Assembly: GCF_000227135.1 (NCBI RefSeq)
Contig: NC_018242.1
Span: forward strand, 62,001 to 126,000
Direction: 5' to 3'
Source: Leishmania donovani
Lineage: Eukaryota > Euglenozoa > Kinetoplastea > Trypanosomatida > Trypanosomatidae
Length of the DNA stretch: 64,000 bases
How positions within the stretch are numbered: the first letter of the stretch is position 1; each line of letters begins with the position of its first letter. The notes beneath the pieces were generated by a model that was not told the DNA's origin, searched no databases, and saw nothing but the letters and a program-made list of their open reading frames with translations. Made by a program: the position numbers and the translations under genes. Shown here piece after piece: positions 21,464 through 31,142 of the stretch.

Positions 21464-21491
21464 NNNNNNNNNNNNNNNNNNNNNNNNNNNN
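21464..21491. other. Assembly gap, 28 N
   Basis: A short sized gap in non-coding DNA, with no duplicated flanks. Confidence 0.98.
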
Positions 21492-22398
21492 AGGTGAACA
21501 GCCCGCTTGCCTTGGCAGTCGGCAAACCTCTCCCTCGACAAACAGGCGAAACGAGTGATTTCAATAGATAAGTGTGATGCATTCCAATACACGCTACCGA
21601 CTCGGGCTAACGGGTGACTTGCCGATTTCCACGGAGGCGTACATCCATCTGCTACCTCTTCACTTGCGCCCTCTATACACCCCTAGCGCTGGCAGAGCGA
21701 TATATAAGAATTCTGTTGTTTTCAAGGCATCATCCGGCAACACACTACGCACGAATAGGTAGACTTGCGCATCCTTCTCCCCCCCCCCTTCTCTCTCTTT
21801 TCCGTCACTCAAGTGGGCCCTGTTGCACCTTCGCGTTTGGCACCCCTGCGCTACGCAAGTCAGAGTAACTGATAAAGTCACAAGACGGCTTATCCGCTGC
21901 TATACGCTCTGAATGGAATATAGGGGAGGGGGGGGATATGTGTGGCGAATACACCCAAGAAAACTGTTCATACGTGCGATCCCCCCTTGCCGCCGTTATA
22001 CAGCGCAGCAGGCCTTTCCGGATGGACTTCGAAAGTGGACGTGTTTCTCACACATATGTCAATGCGCTGGAATGTCTGCGGCAAACGCCTGAATAGCCTG
22101 ATTCTACGGCCCGCGCTTCAGCCGACATCAGCACCTCTGGCGTCGTAGCCCATTCAGCCCGCCATCTGCGCGAGCCTCGCCACTTTCGAAAAAAAAATTC
22201 TCGGCCAGGCAACGACGCGTCTGTCACCATCGCCGCCGTCGGGGTCTCCCTCTTTCCTGGCACTAAACGCGCCGCGTTGTCCTTTCCGCAGTTTGGCAAA
22301 TCAGCGGTCTGCCTCAAAGACAGTCCTGCGAGGCACGCAGCATCAGAACGCCGCTTTTCACCTCCGTTCAAATTCCTCAAACGGTCAAGAATAGCCTT

Positions 22399-23275
22399 GT
22401 TGTTTTCTGCAACGCGCCAGCTCTGCCACGCAACAGGAGTCAAACACCACTCCACACCACCACCACCCCCCGCCAGTCTGCCACGGGCCCCGTCGCCTGG
22501 TGCGAAGCATGCCGTTCGCACACGCGTTGCAGCCGTGCGCCGTCCCAGTCAGCTGAGAGCACGGCCTCTGCCTCACCCGCTACGCGCCACCGCTCCGCGG
22601 GCCGCCTCGCAGCCGGCTCCCATCATGCCGGTCGCCACCTGGTGCATCCTCCTCGGCGTGGCACGCAGGCTCCCCATCAGCAGGCAGTGAGGGCCGGGTG
22701 GGATACGCTCGAGCTCGGTTGGCGCTGTGCCCATCATGCGGATGCGCAAGCGTGTGCACCGTCGCGGGTCGCCCGCGATGCCGCGCCATCCAGCGCCTGA
22801 CCGCCGGCATACCAGCGGCGGTACATCNNNNNNNNNNNNNNNNNNNNNNNNNNNNNNNNNNNNNNNNNNNNNNNNNNNNNNNNNNNNNNNNNNNNNNNNN
22901 NNNNNNNNNNNNNNNNNNNNNNNNNNCAGCCGGCTCCCATCATGCCGGTCGCCACCTGGTGCATCCTCCTCGGCGTGGCACGCAGGCTCCCCATCAGCAG
23001 GCAGTGAGGGCCGGGTGGGATACGCTCGAGCTCGGTTGGCGCTGTGCCCATCATGCGGATGCGCAAGCGTGTGCACCGTCGCGGGTCGCCCGCGATGCCG
23101 CGCCATCCAGCGCCTGACCGCCGGCATACCAGCGGCGGTACATCGCTGTGACCCCTCCGCACATGCTAGGTACTTGAGCCTGGCACCGCCACAAGCGGTT
23201 CCGGCATTGGCAGGGTGGGTGTGTACGGGAGGCCTTGGGATGCCATGCACCGAGAGGTGTGTGCGCCCCCTTTCC
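22399..23275 (-). mobile_element. SIDER2 retroposon, copy 2, interrupted by a duplicated gap flank
   Basis: Reverse complement of copy 1. The 5' end (GGGGGC-GCACACACCTCTCGG) is at about 23275 and the 3' end (GCAGAAAAC) near 22400. 22610-22827 is repeated identically at 22927-23144 around a 99-N gap; removing that 317-bp offset leaves an element of about 560 bp, matching copy 1. It lies about 1 kb downstream of the CFA20 gene in the sense orientation, the arrangement associated with mRNA destabilisation in Leishmania. Confidence 0.82.
22828..22926. other. Assembly gap, 99 N, inside SIDER2
   Basis: Flanked by a 218-bp identical duplication (22610-22827 and 22927-23144). Confidence 0.98.
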
Positions 23276-24257
23276 GCCGTCAGGTTTCAGAGACACAAAA
23301 ATGAGAACAGTAAACGAAACCATTGTGTGCATGTGAATGGATTCCGCTGTGACACGCACACACAAACGCAAGCATCCTGCGCGAGAGAAAAAAAGGAGGA
23401 GGGAGCAAGTCGCCCAGAGACCGCGCCACGTTGCACGAGCTGAGCGGGTCAACTGTTCCCTGTGTTGTTGTTTTTTTGTTATTGTTCGGTTTGTCTGCGT
23501 GTTTTTGATTGTGTTTTTTCCGTCCCCTCCGCCTGTAAAAGGTGGAGGGAGGGTGCGTCGTGTCTCCTCGTGCGTGTGTATGTGAAGAATATACAATGCA
23601 AAAGAAGGGGAGGGAGTTGGTAGAGAGGCACGCGACACACACATACGAAGAGAAGAACACACAAGCAAGTGGCGGAATGAGGGTGAACGGAGAAGAAAAA
23701 AAGGCGGGGGTATCGAAGACAACGCAGGAGCGGCGACACACACATACAGTAGGTTGCTTTTCTCTGCCAAATGCGGTGGTCGCGTTGTTCGTCTCGTCTC
23801 GATACAGTCTCCCCACGGTAGTGATACATCACACAGCATCCTTGAACATGGGAGTGAGCCGAATAAAAAGATCAAAGGCGGAAAGCTGATGACAGGACAC
23901 GGGAAGGAAAAGTGCAGTATGTTCGCGCGCCTTTCTGCGCGCGCGTGTGCACCCTTCACCATGAAGGCAAAAATGCTCTATAAACGGGAAAGGCACACAG
24001 AGACGCAGTAAAATAATCAAAACATGGGAAACGAACCACAGAGAGAAGATGAGAAGTAGAGTTAAAGGAAAAGAGGGAAATACAAAGAAGAAAGGAAAGC
24101 AGTAAGCAATGGATGGAGACAAGAAGAGTCCCTTAGTGTCCGTGTGGTGCAACGCGCCATTTCTACACAGGCCATCACACTCTGGAAATGATAACGTGTG
24201 GTCTGTCTTTGCATCATTTCGGATGTGCCCATGCACTCCACCGCCCACAGAAAGATT

Positions 24258-25817
24258 TCACTCATTGTCTGTCAACAACGTGAGTGCGCCCTCCAAGTTG
24301 AGGTTAGCGTCATCGTCCTCCTCGTACTCGCCATTTGGCTTGAGCACACCGAGATATCCGAAACCGTATCCGCAAATCGGAGCTGCTTCTGTTGAATCCT
24401 CCACAGCCGCAACTCGCTGGGATAGTGGAAGCTCCGATGCAACGAGCGCCTTGGCTGCTGCTGTCTTGTTGGCCTTCTGCTCATTTGCCCGTAAGACACG
24501 CATGCGACGTCGAAGACGCTGCTGCCGTCGCGAGATGTTGCTCCGCCCATCGTCGCCACCGCTGTTAAGGGATCCCTGCCTCGGCATCACCCGATGCTTG
24601 CGGGACGCGATGATGCGTTGCAATCTTTCGTTGTCACTTGATCCTGGGGGACCAGGAACGACTCTGGGTTTTCGTGGCGGCCGCTTGGCTGCGTCTACCT
24701 TAACCAAGCGTGCTGGTGAAAAAACGACGAGTGTACCGACACGTTCCTCAGGAAACTGCTCCCAGCCGCTGAGGCCACATGCAGTGCTGTTCGCTGCCCC
24801 TCGCGCTGCACCGCAAGACCTGCCCGCGACGGTATCTTGTGAGGCCTGCTGCCGGTGACCATCTCCGTACGAGCATGATATGGTGCTATGCTCATCTTTG
24901 GCCACTATGTCCTCGTTGTCCACGAGGCGAATATAATCGCATTGGGAAGGCGCGCTGTACGACCCCTTTCCTAAAGCTGCCCCAACCTGTTCTGAGGCGC
25001 TCGAGGAAACGTGAGGATAGGACGGCGGCACGGCTGTCTCTTTCAGAAGCTTCAGCCGCGGCAGGATTACGGAGTGCGTCGAAAGAGGCGAAGCCGGCGA
25101 GGACGGTGACTCAGCGCAGGGAGCAGCTGCCGTGCCAAAGGACACGTCGCTTGTAAAGGGTATGTCAGACCTGGAATCGATATTTAGCAGAGACGACAGA
25201 TGCTCAGGTGTCGCGGCGGCCGTCTTCCAGATCGGTGGAACATACGCCGGAACTGCAAAAAGGGCCATGCCCTCCGGCGTTGCGGCAATGCACGACTGCT
25301 CGTCACTGCTCGTGAACACACACGATATCTTTCCAGTTCCAGTGAGAGTGATTGCGTCAATGCAGGTTATACATGGTAGATTGAACACAGTATGCACGAT
25401 GCCAGCAACATGAAACACCACCTGTACCCACTTGTTGCGTGGAATGATAAGGGGAAGATAGGCAGTCGTCAGCTCATCATCCGTCTTGTCGTATCGAGCA
25501 GCTGCAACATTGGTGCCAATTATCAGTTTTGTCCGCTTCACTGTATACTGGCTCACGACTATCTCAACAGCGAAATGATCCGTGGAGTTGAGGCAGATTT
25601 GAGCCGCCAAAAGAGAGTTGTGTAATCGTAACGAAGAGAGAGGGCGGTCCTCGCGCGGAACTTGCACGCGGGTTTGAGAAGGCGTTCCTTTCATAATAAG
25701 GACTGGCTTCTGAATGTGCTTGTCGACGTGAATGGAGCATCCACGTGGATTCGCCACCTTTGCGTGCGCCAACAGCTCGCTGTTGGCCTCCATTACAAGC
25801 TGTAGTTCTGTAGCCAT
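24258..25817 (-). CDS. CFA20 (DUF667) domain protein
   Basis: 519 residues; the ATG at 25817 follows a stop-containing flank. Residues ~25-185 fit the CFA20 fold of CFAP20, WDR90/POC16 and CFAP20DC: an early GTP-rich strand, PLSSLRLHNSLLAAQICLN, a FAVEIVVSQ strand, then RNKWVQVVFHVAGIVHTVF and a final ITLTGTGKISCVFTS strand. The WxQVxFxV segment is the most typical part. The remaining ~330 residues are Ser/Pro/Arg-rich with a basic stretch near 430-450 and an acidic end, probably disordered. CFA20 proteins bind microtubules of axonemes or centrioles, so a flagellar or basal-body role is likely. The length and long tail favour a CFAP20DC-like protein over CFAP20 itself (~190 residues). Confidence 0.7.
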   Translation of the reverse strand: MATELQLVMEANSELLAHAKVANPRGCSIHVDKHIQKPVLIMKGTPSQTRVQVPREDRPLSSLRLHNSLLAAQICLNSTDHFAVEIVVSQYTVKRTKLIIGTNVAAARYDKTDDELTTAYLPLIIPRNKWVQVVFHVAGIVHTVFNLPCITCIDAITLTGTGKISCVFTSSDEQSCIAATPEGMALFAVPAYVPPIWKTAAATPEHLSSLLNIDSRSDIPFTSDVSFGTAAAPCAESPSSPASPLSTHSVILPRLKLLKETAVPPSYPHVSSSASEQVGAALGKGSYSAPSQCDYIRLVDNEDIVAKDEHSTISCSYGDGHRQQASQDTVAGRSCGAARGAANSTACGLSGWEQFPEERVGTLVVFSPARLVKVDAAKRPPRKPRVVPGPPGSSDNERLQRIIASRKHRVMPRQGSLNSGGDDGRSNISRRQQRLRRRMRVLRANEQKANKTAAAKALVASELPLSQRVAAVEDSTEAAPICGYGFGYLGVLKPNGEYEEDDDANLNLEGALTLLTDNE

Positions 25818-26411
25818 CTTGAAGGCCTAATACAAAATACGTAAAACGGCAAATTTTCAGCTTGAAAGCTTTGAGTGCGAGCTGGCCATGTGAAGCGATT
25901 GCGCTCGCGCACGCTCGTGCCACTGAAACAGCCCTATTCCCTTTTCAAGGGAGCCGCACAGAAGAAAGCCAAAGAGCACGGCGCATTCTGGCAAAAAAAG
26001 ACATGCGAGAGAAGGAAAGAAATGATGAAAAATGACCGAACTCAGACTAGAGAAAGCTAGAAACCTGTGCACAAAGGCTTGTCGAGGGGACATTGCATTC
26101 ATCAGCGGAGGAGGGCAAGCCCACTTTTCAAGCACATCTCTCGTGCCGCGTGGAGCGAACAGCCGATCCAAAGAGAAAAGGGAATGGCAGCCTGCTTTCG
26201 ACAGAACCCCTTCTACTAGATCGCGCTCTGAAAAAAAAATGTGTCTGTTTCTTTTTGATCCCGTTTAACTGGTGTTTGTAATGATACTCGGTAAAGACCT
26301 TCACGCTCGAGCATGAACACAAAAAAAAAATACACAATGAGTAGCTGCGGGAGTGGTGCGTGCAGATCTATCTGAAGAAGGCGCCTGGTGCGCTCTCATC
26401 TATTTTCCATT
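25818..26411. other. Intergenic between PP1-like and CFA20 genes
   Basis: No gene; A-runs at 26226-26234 and near 26322-26330. Noticeably AT-richer than distal intergenic DNA. Confidence 0.7.
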
Positions 26412-27536
26412 TCAGTCGTGGCTCAGAGGGTTTGGAAGCGGATCCCGAAAAAGCATGATATCCCGCTGCTGGACAAAGTCTGGTGGTTCCAACGTGATGA
26501 TGCTGCATACACCCTTCTCATCCACGCGTAAAATGCCGCCTCTATTCCCAAACTCGTTGCAGTAGTTAGTTGCCGAAAAGATGGTGAGCAAATGCCGCTT
26601 TTTGTGATCCGGGAAAAACTGGAATCCTTCTTCGACCACTTGATGTGCGCGGCACACCAAATCAATGTCGTTCTCAACTAAAAACCGCTCCAGTGCCCGT
26701 TCGGAAAACACAGATGAAATTCTGCGCGAGCTCGGAGCCCAGTCCACACCAGCTGGCAGATCAGTTTCGGGATCTGCCCACAGAAGGTCACAAATGATGC
26801 CGGAGTGCGGGACGTTGCACGGGCGCGTGTCCGGGATGTCTCGCACGAAGCGGAGCTCCGCGGAGAGACCGCCGTGAACGCAGAAAATGGAGCCGTTCAC
26901 TAGGGCCGCCACAGGCAGAACACGAAAAAAATCGGTGAACATTTTGAAAAGTTTAATGCCATAGCGTCTCTTGCATTCGTCGTAAAATCCATACAAGAGC
27001 ATGATTTGTTCGTCCTCGTGGTTTCCGCGAAGCATAGTCATGTGCCGCGGAGAAATAATCTTGAGAGCGAGCAGTGTCACAACGACCTCAACGGAGCGAG
27101 CGCCGCGGTCGACATAATCGCCAAGGAACAGAAAGCTGTATGTTTTATCATCGATCGATGAGCTGGTCTCTTTACGTGCCTTCTTCGCATCAGTTCCGAA
27201 AACGGTGCCTCCAAGCGGTGGGCACCGCTTGAAAATGTTAACCAAGTCGTAGTACTGCCCGTGTAGATCACCGCAAGCGTAAACAGGGGAATCTACTTCG
27301 ACAACCATCGGCTCACTGGCTATTATAGCGCGTGCCTTGATGAGAATCTGCACGATGAGGCCCTCAGGAATGCGCTGCTCTTCCAAAACTTTGCTCGTGT
27401 AGCGCTCGGGAAGAAGTTCTAAAAGGCGGTAAAGCACATCATTCTCTTTTTCCACAGAGAGAGTATCTGTAGGAAGGCTACTGAGCGTACACATGGACAG
27501 ATCCACGGTGAATCTCCCTCGCTTCGTGTGTGCCAT
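26412..27536 (-). CDS. PP1-type Ser/Thr protein phosphatase with an insert
   Basis: 374 residues from the ATG at 27536 (the frame continues to a TTG at 27617, not a credible start). PPP-family signatures are complete: GDLHGQYYDL (~87; usually GDIHGQ), GDYVDRG (~139), LRGNHE (~169), FCVHGGLS, WADPETD, and CRAHQVVEEGF with the metal and catalytic His residues. YGFYDECKRRY and SATNYCNEF are PP1-like. A ~25-residue charged insert (with KKARKETSSS) separates the first motif block from the strand before GDYVDRG; canonical PP1 lacks it. The N-terminal 45 residues are unlike PP1. Probably an active, divergent kinetoplastid PP1 paralogue. Confidence 0.92.
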   Translation of the reverse strand: MAHTKRGRFTVDLSMCTLSSLPTDTLSVEKENDVLYRLLELLPERYTSKVLEEQRIPEGLIVQILIKARAIIASEPMVVEVDSPVYACGDLHGQYYDLVNIFKRCPPLGGTVFGTDAKKARKETSSSIDDKTYSFLFLGDYVDRGARSVEVVVTLLALKIISPRHMTMLRGNHEDEQIMLLYGFYDECKRRYGIKLFKMFTDFFRVLPVAALVNGSIFCVHGGLSAELRFVRDIPDTRPCNVPHSGIICDLLWADPETDLPAGVDWAPSSRRISSVFSERALERFLVENDIDLVCRAHQVVEEGFQFFPDHKKRHLLTIFSATNYCNEFGNRGGILRVDEKGVCSIITLEPPDFVQQRDIMLFRDPLPNPLSHD

Positions 27537-28401
27537 TTGCGCATAATCACCTGAGACTCTCAGTTGCTGTAGCTGCAATCGACGATAAATTTTGAGAAAG
27601 AGTCGCGCCGCTTTCAAGTGTGCAACGTGGTGCAGTTGGCATCAGCGACAAAGGGAGATAAAGAAAGCAGACTTGGACATAGGGAAACAATCGGAGCATG
27701 GGTTATTTATTTCAATGTGTCATTCTACCGCGAACACGTCAGCAAGTATACCCCTTAACAGCCACACCTCACCGGCCTCTATTGCACTGCGGCCAAAATC
27801 GGGCCGTCTAGGACGAGCCGCTCTACCACCGAATCGATGGTCATGCGCCTTGCGGGCTTTTCCTATTTTTCCTCGCCCTTTCTTAGCTTAAGTGCTGCGC
27901 GATCAGCGCCAGACAAGACTCGAGGCGCACAGAATGCCGTGAACCAAGCAGGCCTGGCCAAGGGTCGTGCTCGCGGGTGAAAGCTTTGGCGTCCGTCGTG
28001 CTGGTAGAGAGCGCTCTACGTGCATGCCGGATGAGCCCAAACACAGAGTCGGCCAGTGTAAGTTTAGGGCCCTCGGAGATGGCAAGCGGAGCAATAACAA
28101 CAACAAGAAAGATGGCGCCTCTTCTCACCCGACGGAGCCGAGACGAAGATTGCCAGGTTGTTAGTTGTGATGCCAGTAACGGGCCTGCAAGCCCCCTATC
28201 AGCAACTGAGGGATGCCAATCGAGGAGGAGCAATTGCAGACCTGGTCACCCCACAACAAAAAGACAGAAAAAAAAAATAGTAACATGAGGAAAAACTTGG
28301 GCAGGCTACTGGTCGTTGGCAGTAATATACTTCACAGTCTTTTCAGCTATTTTTGTTGTCGCTAGTCGGTTCTGTAGAAGATATCCTGCTTTTCTGCACG
28401 C
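27537..28401. other. Intergenic, 865 bp
   Basis: Spacer between the first two genes of the minus unit. The only sizeable frame (27883-28233, minus) lacks any ATG. No RNA gene recognised. Confidence 0.65.
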
Positions 28402-29049
28402 TTAGCTCTCGTCATCACCACCAGAAACTGGGGCATAGACGAGGGTGGGAGGCTCATCATCGAACACAGATTCATTCTGCTCAGCCCGCGGCTGAGAGCG
28501 ACTCCGCTTCCGAGACGCGGACACTCCTGGCTCTCTAACAGAGCGGAATGGCTCGGGTGTCCAAGAAAGCAGGGAAGCCGGTGGAGTGCCAGGGGCGAAA
28601 TAGCAGTCAGCGCTGCTAAGAATGCACCCGCTCAAGATGACTGCGCTTACTGCAGGTCCAGTGCCTCTCTGAAACAGCAGCAGGCGAACTCGATCCCCAG
28701 TGAAAAGCTTCAGCTTCACGGGAACGGAAAACTGGGCGGTGTCAGTTACTGCTAGGGGAACTGGAGGACCAACTGCCTTGCCATCGGAGTCAAGGCGCTG
28801 CATGAAGAGGCACACTCGTCGCAGTGAAGTTCCTGCTACGGAGGCCTTAAAGACTATAGAAGATACCTCGATCGAGTTCACCGTTGGCGCTACGGGGACT
28901 TGCAGGTCGGTTGAGTGGGTTGCTGCTTTTAAGGCGTTCGCACCCTCCACCTCGATCGAGAAGAACATCGGGACATCTGTCAGCCCGTTTTCCTCTTCGA
29001 AAACAGAGTAGAGGGATTTCCTGAATGGTAGCCCCGCTTTTTCGAGCAT
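28402..29049 (-). CDS. Small hypothetical protein, possible nucleoplasmin-like fold
   Basis: 215 residues from the ATG at 29049 (the longer frame begins with GTG). First gene of the leftward unit. The N-terminal ~150 residues are beta-rich: FSIEVEGANAL, VSSIVFKASV, LRRVCLFMQRL, QFSVPVKLKLFTGDRVRLLLFQ, and GPAVSAVILSGCILS. The end (hydrophobic strand then LSGCIL) recalls the VHLSGY-type strand of nucleoplasmin-like domains. The tail is basic (RKRSRSQPR, a possible nuclear signal) then acidic, as in histone-binding chaperones. The fold assignment is a hypothesis from pattern only; the gene itself is well supported by length and position. Confidence 0.7.
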   Translation of the reverse strand: MLEKAGLPFRKSLYSVFEEENGLTDVPMFFSIEVEGANALKAATHSTDLQVPVAPTVNSIEVSSIVFKASVAGTSLRRVCLFMQRLDSDGKAVGPPVPLAVTDTAQFSVPVKLKLFTGDRVRLLLFQRGTGPAVSAVILSGCILSSADCYFAPGTPPASLLSWTPEPFRSVREPGVSASRKRSRSQPRAEQNESVFDDEPPTLVYAPVSGGDDES

Positions 29050-30098
29050 GATGAACACTACAGGAGAGATACCTCCCTCTACGTGAAAAAAACTGAGGAG
29101 GTATGGGAAAGCGAAAAAGCGCTGGAAACGAGAGGACGAGAGAATTAGTTAACATGAAGTTTCTTTTTAAGCCTCCGCTTCCAAAACTGGCAGGAAACCT
29201 ATCCTTCCACCATAGTGCCGATTGCAGAACCACAGATAAAGCAGATGGCGAGTGGAGTGAAGATGAAAAGCAGTTGATGATGGTTTTTCTTATTTGGGAG
29301 GGTGCAGTTCCGGGCTAAACTCGATTCGGCTGCAAGAGGCGACCGCAGTGCTTCTGAGGTCCTCTCGCACGATTCGTTGTCACACCGCGGGGTGCTATAG
29401 TGATGCTTGTGCGGCACGACGTACTATTGTGCTCGAAAAGAGCTGCCCGTATGCAACAAAAGGGTCCGATAAACACGCTTCTGTGGGGGGGCTGTGTGTG
29501 GCTACAATCCCACTCCTCCCTTTCGCTCAAGTTTTCCTCCGTGAACCATAATGCGAGCACCTTTTCAAGGCTACTGCCACAGGTTTCCCCCGTCCGTTGC
29601 TCTTGCTGGCTTGAAAAAAGCACATGAACTCTGATAAAGCTAGTCCTTGCGCTCAAGGTGCGCTGAGACAGCGTTTTGGTCTTGCTCTCTTCTTCCACTT
29701 CTGTTACTCTCGGCACCCCCCCCCTCTTTGCCGCTCAAGGGATTTTTCGAAAGTGCTGATTCCCCTTGATCGATGGCAAGGCTTGTCAACGGTAAAATGC
29801 TATGGCTAGACACTTGCCCAGTGCCTTTAAGCTTCTCCCCGTGCGAAAGGGTGTCTTCCCTATCTAACGATAGGTGCTCTTCTGCATTTGTGCCATGGCT
29901 TCTCAACAGCTTGCCGAGTGTAGGGCGGCCACCTAGAGTACTCTGTAGCAGCACTATGGCAAAACTACGTCCATACACTTCCACTCCTGTTTATCGCCTT
30001 TTCTTTTCCGTCGCTTGTCTAGAACGCACGCCGTCCTCGCTCGCAGTCTCGTCGCCCCCCCCACCCCTAGTAGCGCTTCTCTTTTTTTTCCGGCCACA
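29050..30098. promoter_or_regulatory. Divergent strand-switch region (Pol II transcription start region)
   Basis: All genes to the left run leftward and all genes to the right run rightward, so this ~1.05 kb separates two divergent polycistronic units. In Leishmania such regions are the Pol II initiation zones, marked by acetylated H3 and variant histones, with no TATA-type promoter. Visible here: G7 at 29485-29491, C9 at 29716-29724 and C8 at 30055-30062, with no gene, tRNA or repeat element. The function is inferred from gene orientation and established knowledge. Confidence 0.88.
30020..30021 (+). promoter_or_regulatory. Candidate spliced-leader acceptor AG for the EIPR1-like gene
   Basis: The first AG after the pyrimidine-rich stretch at about 29990-30018; 78 bases before the ATG at 30099. 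Confidence 0.5.
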
Positions 30099-31142
30099 AT
30101 GAGCTCCGCATCTGCGTATGGTCTGGACGGGCAAGCGAGGTCGCTGTGCTCGCTGTATCACCCATCGCTAAATTCCCAGGAGTGTCACCGCTTTCTCATC
30201 GGAACCGCCAACCCTTCAGTGGAGAACAAGATTCACCTCATCGAGTATCAGGACGACACAAAATCGTTAGAGTGTGCCACGGTATGGTCACACAACGACC
30301 CAGTGATGGGTTTGTGGTGCTCACCCTCTCTTTCGGCGGACAGTCTCCTCGCTGTCTCATCGCTGCAGAAATTGGAGGTTTTCCAAATTTCGGAAAATGT
30401 ATTGAGTGAGCCCAAGTGCATTGCCACAATGAACAAGAGCTACAGCTGTGTGTTATGGGATTTGGACGGGCTCCAGAGAGAATTCAGGGCAGTCCATCAA
30501 AACACGCTGATCACGGTCTTGTTGAGTTCCTCTAAGCTCGGTTCGGAAACGGTCAACTACACAAGTAGCGGAGGAGCCATTCGCTGCGCCGCCTTAGCGC
30601 CTTACGACCCCAATCTCTGCCTTATTTCTTGTGATTCTGATGGGCTGCAGCTTGTTGATCTGCGCAGCAAAAAAGCTTCTTCCTTTGCGGCCACTAAGTA
30701 CAGCCACGGTTTCGGCTACACGACGGCGGTCGACTTTGATCGTTTAAAGCCCGGGCAGTTTCTCTCCGCAGGCACGGACGGCTACGTGTACATTCACGAC
30801 ATCCGCTACAATGCCTCCTGCTCTCTCGCAATGCTGCGGCACATGAAAGCACATGAGCACGCGGTGCAGAGCTGCTTGTTCAACTCATTTCGAGACGAAC
30901 TTGTTCTGTCATGTAGCTCAGATGAAACTGTCAAGCTGTGGGATGTTGAGCAGAACAACGAACCAAAGTGCCTTCGGCGACTAGCAGACTACGGAGACAG
31001 CGTTGTTGCCCTCTGTTGGAGTGGCAATAGCCCGTGGGTTTTTGCAGGCTTGTCTTTCAACGGAAAACTCCTCGTCGACACTGTTCCCAACGAAAAGAAA
31101 ATGAGCATTTTGCTCGACGAAAAGAAGTGGTGTGAGACCTGA
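30099..31142 (+). CDS. EIPR1: EIPR1/TSSC1-like WD40 protein
   Basis: 347 residues from the ATG at 30099; the frame opens at 30015 but the upstream part lies in the probable splice-acceptor region. It opens with YGLDGQARSL and RFLIGTANPSVENKIHLIEY, contains WD40 blades (KAHEHAVQSCLFN, LSCSSDETVKLWDVEQ), and closes with DSVVALCWSGNSPWVFAGLS and VPNEKKMSILL. These N- and C-terminal signatures match human EIPR1/TSSC1 (YGLEFQARAL, DSIYAVDWS, SYDGRLVINRVP). EIPR1 binds the EARP/GARP tethering complexes and supports endosomal recycling and retrograde traffic. First gene of the rightward unit. Confidence 0.85.
   Translation: MSSASAYGLDGQARSLCSLYHPSLNSQECHRFLIGTANPSVENKIHLIEYQDDTKSLECATVWSHNDPVMGLWCSPSLSADSLLAVSSLQKLEVFQISENVLSEPKCIATMNKSYSCVLWDLDGLQREFRAVHQNTLITVLLSSSKLGSETVNYTSSGGAIRCAALAPYDPNLCLISCDSDGLQLVDLRSKKASSFAATKYSHGFGYTTAVDFDRLKPGQFLSAGTDGYVYIHDIRYNASCSLAMLRHMKAHEHAVQSCLFNSFRDELVLSCSSDETVKLWDVEQNNEPKCLRRLADYGDSVVALCWSGNSPWVFAGLSFNGKLLVDTVPNEKKMSILLDEKKWCET

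Larger units (their letters stand above)
21223..24257. other. Intergenic with gap and SIDER2
   Basis: Three kilobases without a gene: a GT run next to the L13a start, a TATA/GTGT-rich stretch (21300-21390), a 28-N gap, about 900 bp of unremarkable sequence with A8 (22190) and G9 tracts, the SIDER2 element, then 1 kb of AT-richer DNA forming the 3' UTR of the CFA20 gene. Confidence 0.7.

Noticed and set aside
27883..28233. 116-residue minus-strand frame between the first two genes
   Set aside because: It looks mildly protein-like but has no ATG anywhere, so it cannot be a normal gene; it could be chance in a small spacer.
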